A stretch of DNA of 64,000 nt from NCBI RefSeq assembly GCF_030053345.1, contig NZ_JASGBP010000006.1:110885-174884 (forward strand). The letters run 5' to 3'. The translations under genes and the position numbers were made by a program. Positions 63,948-64,000 of this stretch are shown here, one piece after another. The DNA comes from Flavobacterium sedimenticola. Lineage in GTDB: Bacteria > Bacteroidota > Bacteroidia > Flavobacteriales > Flavobacteriaceae. Within the stretch, counting starts at the first letter, position 1; every line of letters begins with the position of its first letter. The notes under the pieces are model-generated. The model did no database searches, was not told where the DNA came from, and was given only the letters and a program-made list of their open reading frames with translations.

Positions 63948-64000
63948 TTATTCTTTGACAAATTTTTCGCTAACCACCACCTTGCCATGAGCATGCAATA
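63948..64000 (-). CDS. Third RCC1/T9SS array member, C-terminal end only (partial)
   Basis: The last 17 codons (LHAHGKVVVSEKFVKE plus stop) of another copy, running off the window. The 81 bases 63920-64000, including the intergenic spacer, equal 62485-62565 at the end of copy B without a difference. The array is therefore at least three genes long and continues to the right. Confidence 0.88.
   Translation of the reverse strand, partial: LHAHGKVVVSEKFVKE

Noticed and set aside
61084..64000. CRISPR-like or satellite repeat in the RCC1 region
   Set aside because: The periodicity comes from about 150-bp coding repeats (propeller blades), not from short identical repeats with spacers.

Overview
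The window is chromosomal DNA from a member of the Bacteroidota, most likely a Flavobacterium or close relative in the Flavobacteriaceae. The evidence is the intact gldKLMN operon (gliding motility and type IX secretion core), three or more proteins with T9SS C-terminal sorting domains, the flavobacterial exosortase pair xrtF plus its associated gene, a short 287-residue primary sigma factor, several exact matches to the Bacteroidota promoter (TTG-N19-TAnnTTTG), and flavobacterial-looking dispersed repeats. No species can be named from sequence reading alone.

Layout. 1-1090: the end of ftsZ and a GatB/YqeY-domain gene. 1168-1700: a tRNA-Arg(TCG) gene preceded by a 295-bp direct-repeat unit that consists almost entirely of one GIY-YIG nuclease ORF placed between a broken 5' half-tRNA and the intact tRNA. 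1706-3077: a secreted protein and an MtfA-like metallopeptidase. 3080-12675: a seven-gene minus-strand galactan and galactose operon (galM, two GH53 endo-galactanases, GH2 beta-galactosidase, galK, galT, Na+/sugar symporter), faced by a divergent GntR-type regulator. 13784-15695: rpe and rpoD around a repeat-rich spacer. 15870-20651: an ECF sigma factor with an unusual trans-envelope partner protein and two paralogous lipoproteins. 20774-23360: pnp and rpsO. 23467-27203: a GAF-type methionine sulfoxide reductase, xrtF and its partner, an ATP-cone/nuclease fusion and a beta-CASP metallo-beta-lactamase nuclease. 27255-30134: a metal-handling trio (Cys-rich secreted protein, TonB receptor, HMA protein). 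30202-34085: a DUF2490 protein, a DedA membrane protein and a large MG2-like secreted protein. 34199-36157: groEL and groES. 36299-41677: secG, a TPR protein, lptE, a lipoprotein, a sigma-54 activator and miaB. 42008-50622: topA, an arginase-fold gene and gldKLMN. 50680-56861: an FAD oxidoreductase, a DUF983 protein, an ABC-F ATPase, a GNAT-like protein, a DUF1761 protein and an LRR protein. 57010-57082: initiator tRNA-fMet. 57528-64000: T9SS cargo, namely a 1020-residue type B protein, a small lipoprotein, and a tandem array of near-identical seven-bladed RCC1 propellers with a third copy running off the window end.

How the genes work together. The galactan operon reads as a complete route: GH53 enzymes cut beta-1,4-galactan, the GH2 enzyme releases galactose, GalM converts beta- to alpha-galactose, the symporter imports galactose, and GalK and GalT feed the Leloir pathway. 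No SusC/SusD pair or galE lies in this stretch. GldKLMN builds the secretion machine that exports proteins like those encoded at 57528-64000.

The most interesting object is the GIY-YIG/tRNA-Arg unit near the left end: a very compact candidate mobile element that breaks a tRNA gene at the anticodon loop and carries the sequence that repairs it. Other points worth a second look are the one-polypeptide inner-to-outer-membrane sigma partner, the mosaic RCC1 array, an arginase-fold protein whose metal ligands have changed, and a dispersed palindromic repeat that fills the whole galK-galT spacer. No CRISPR array, rRNA, prophage or transposase gene was seen.
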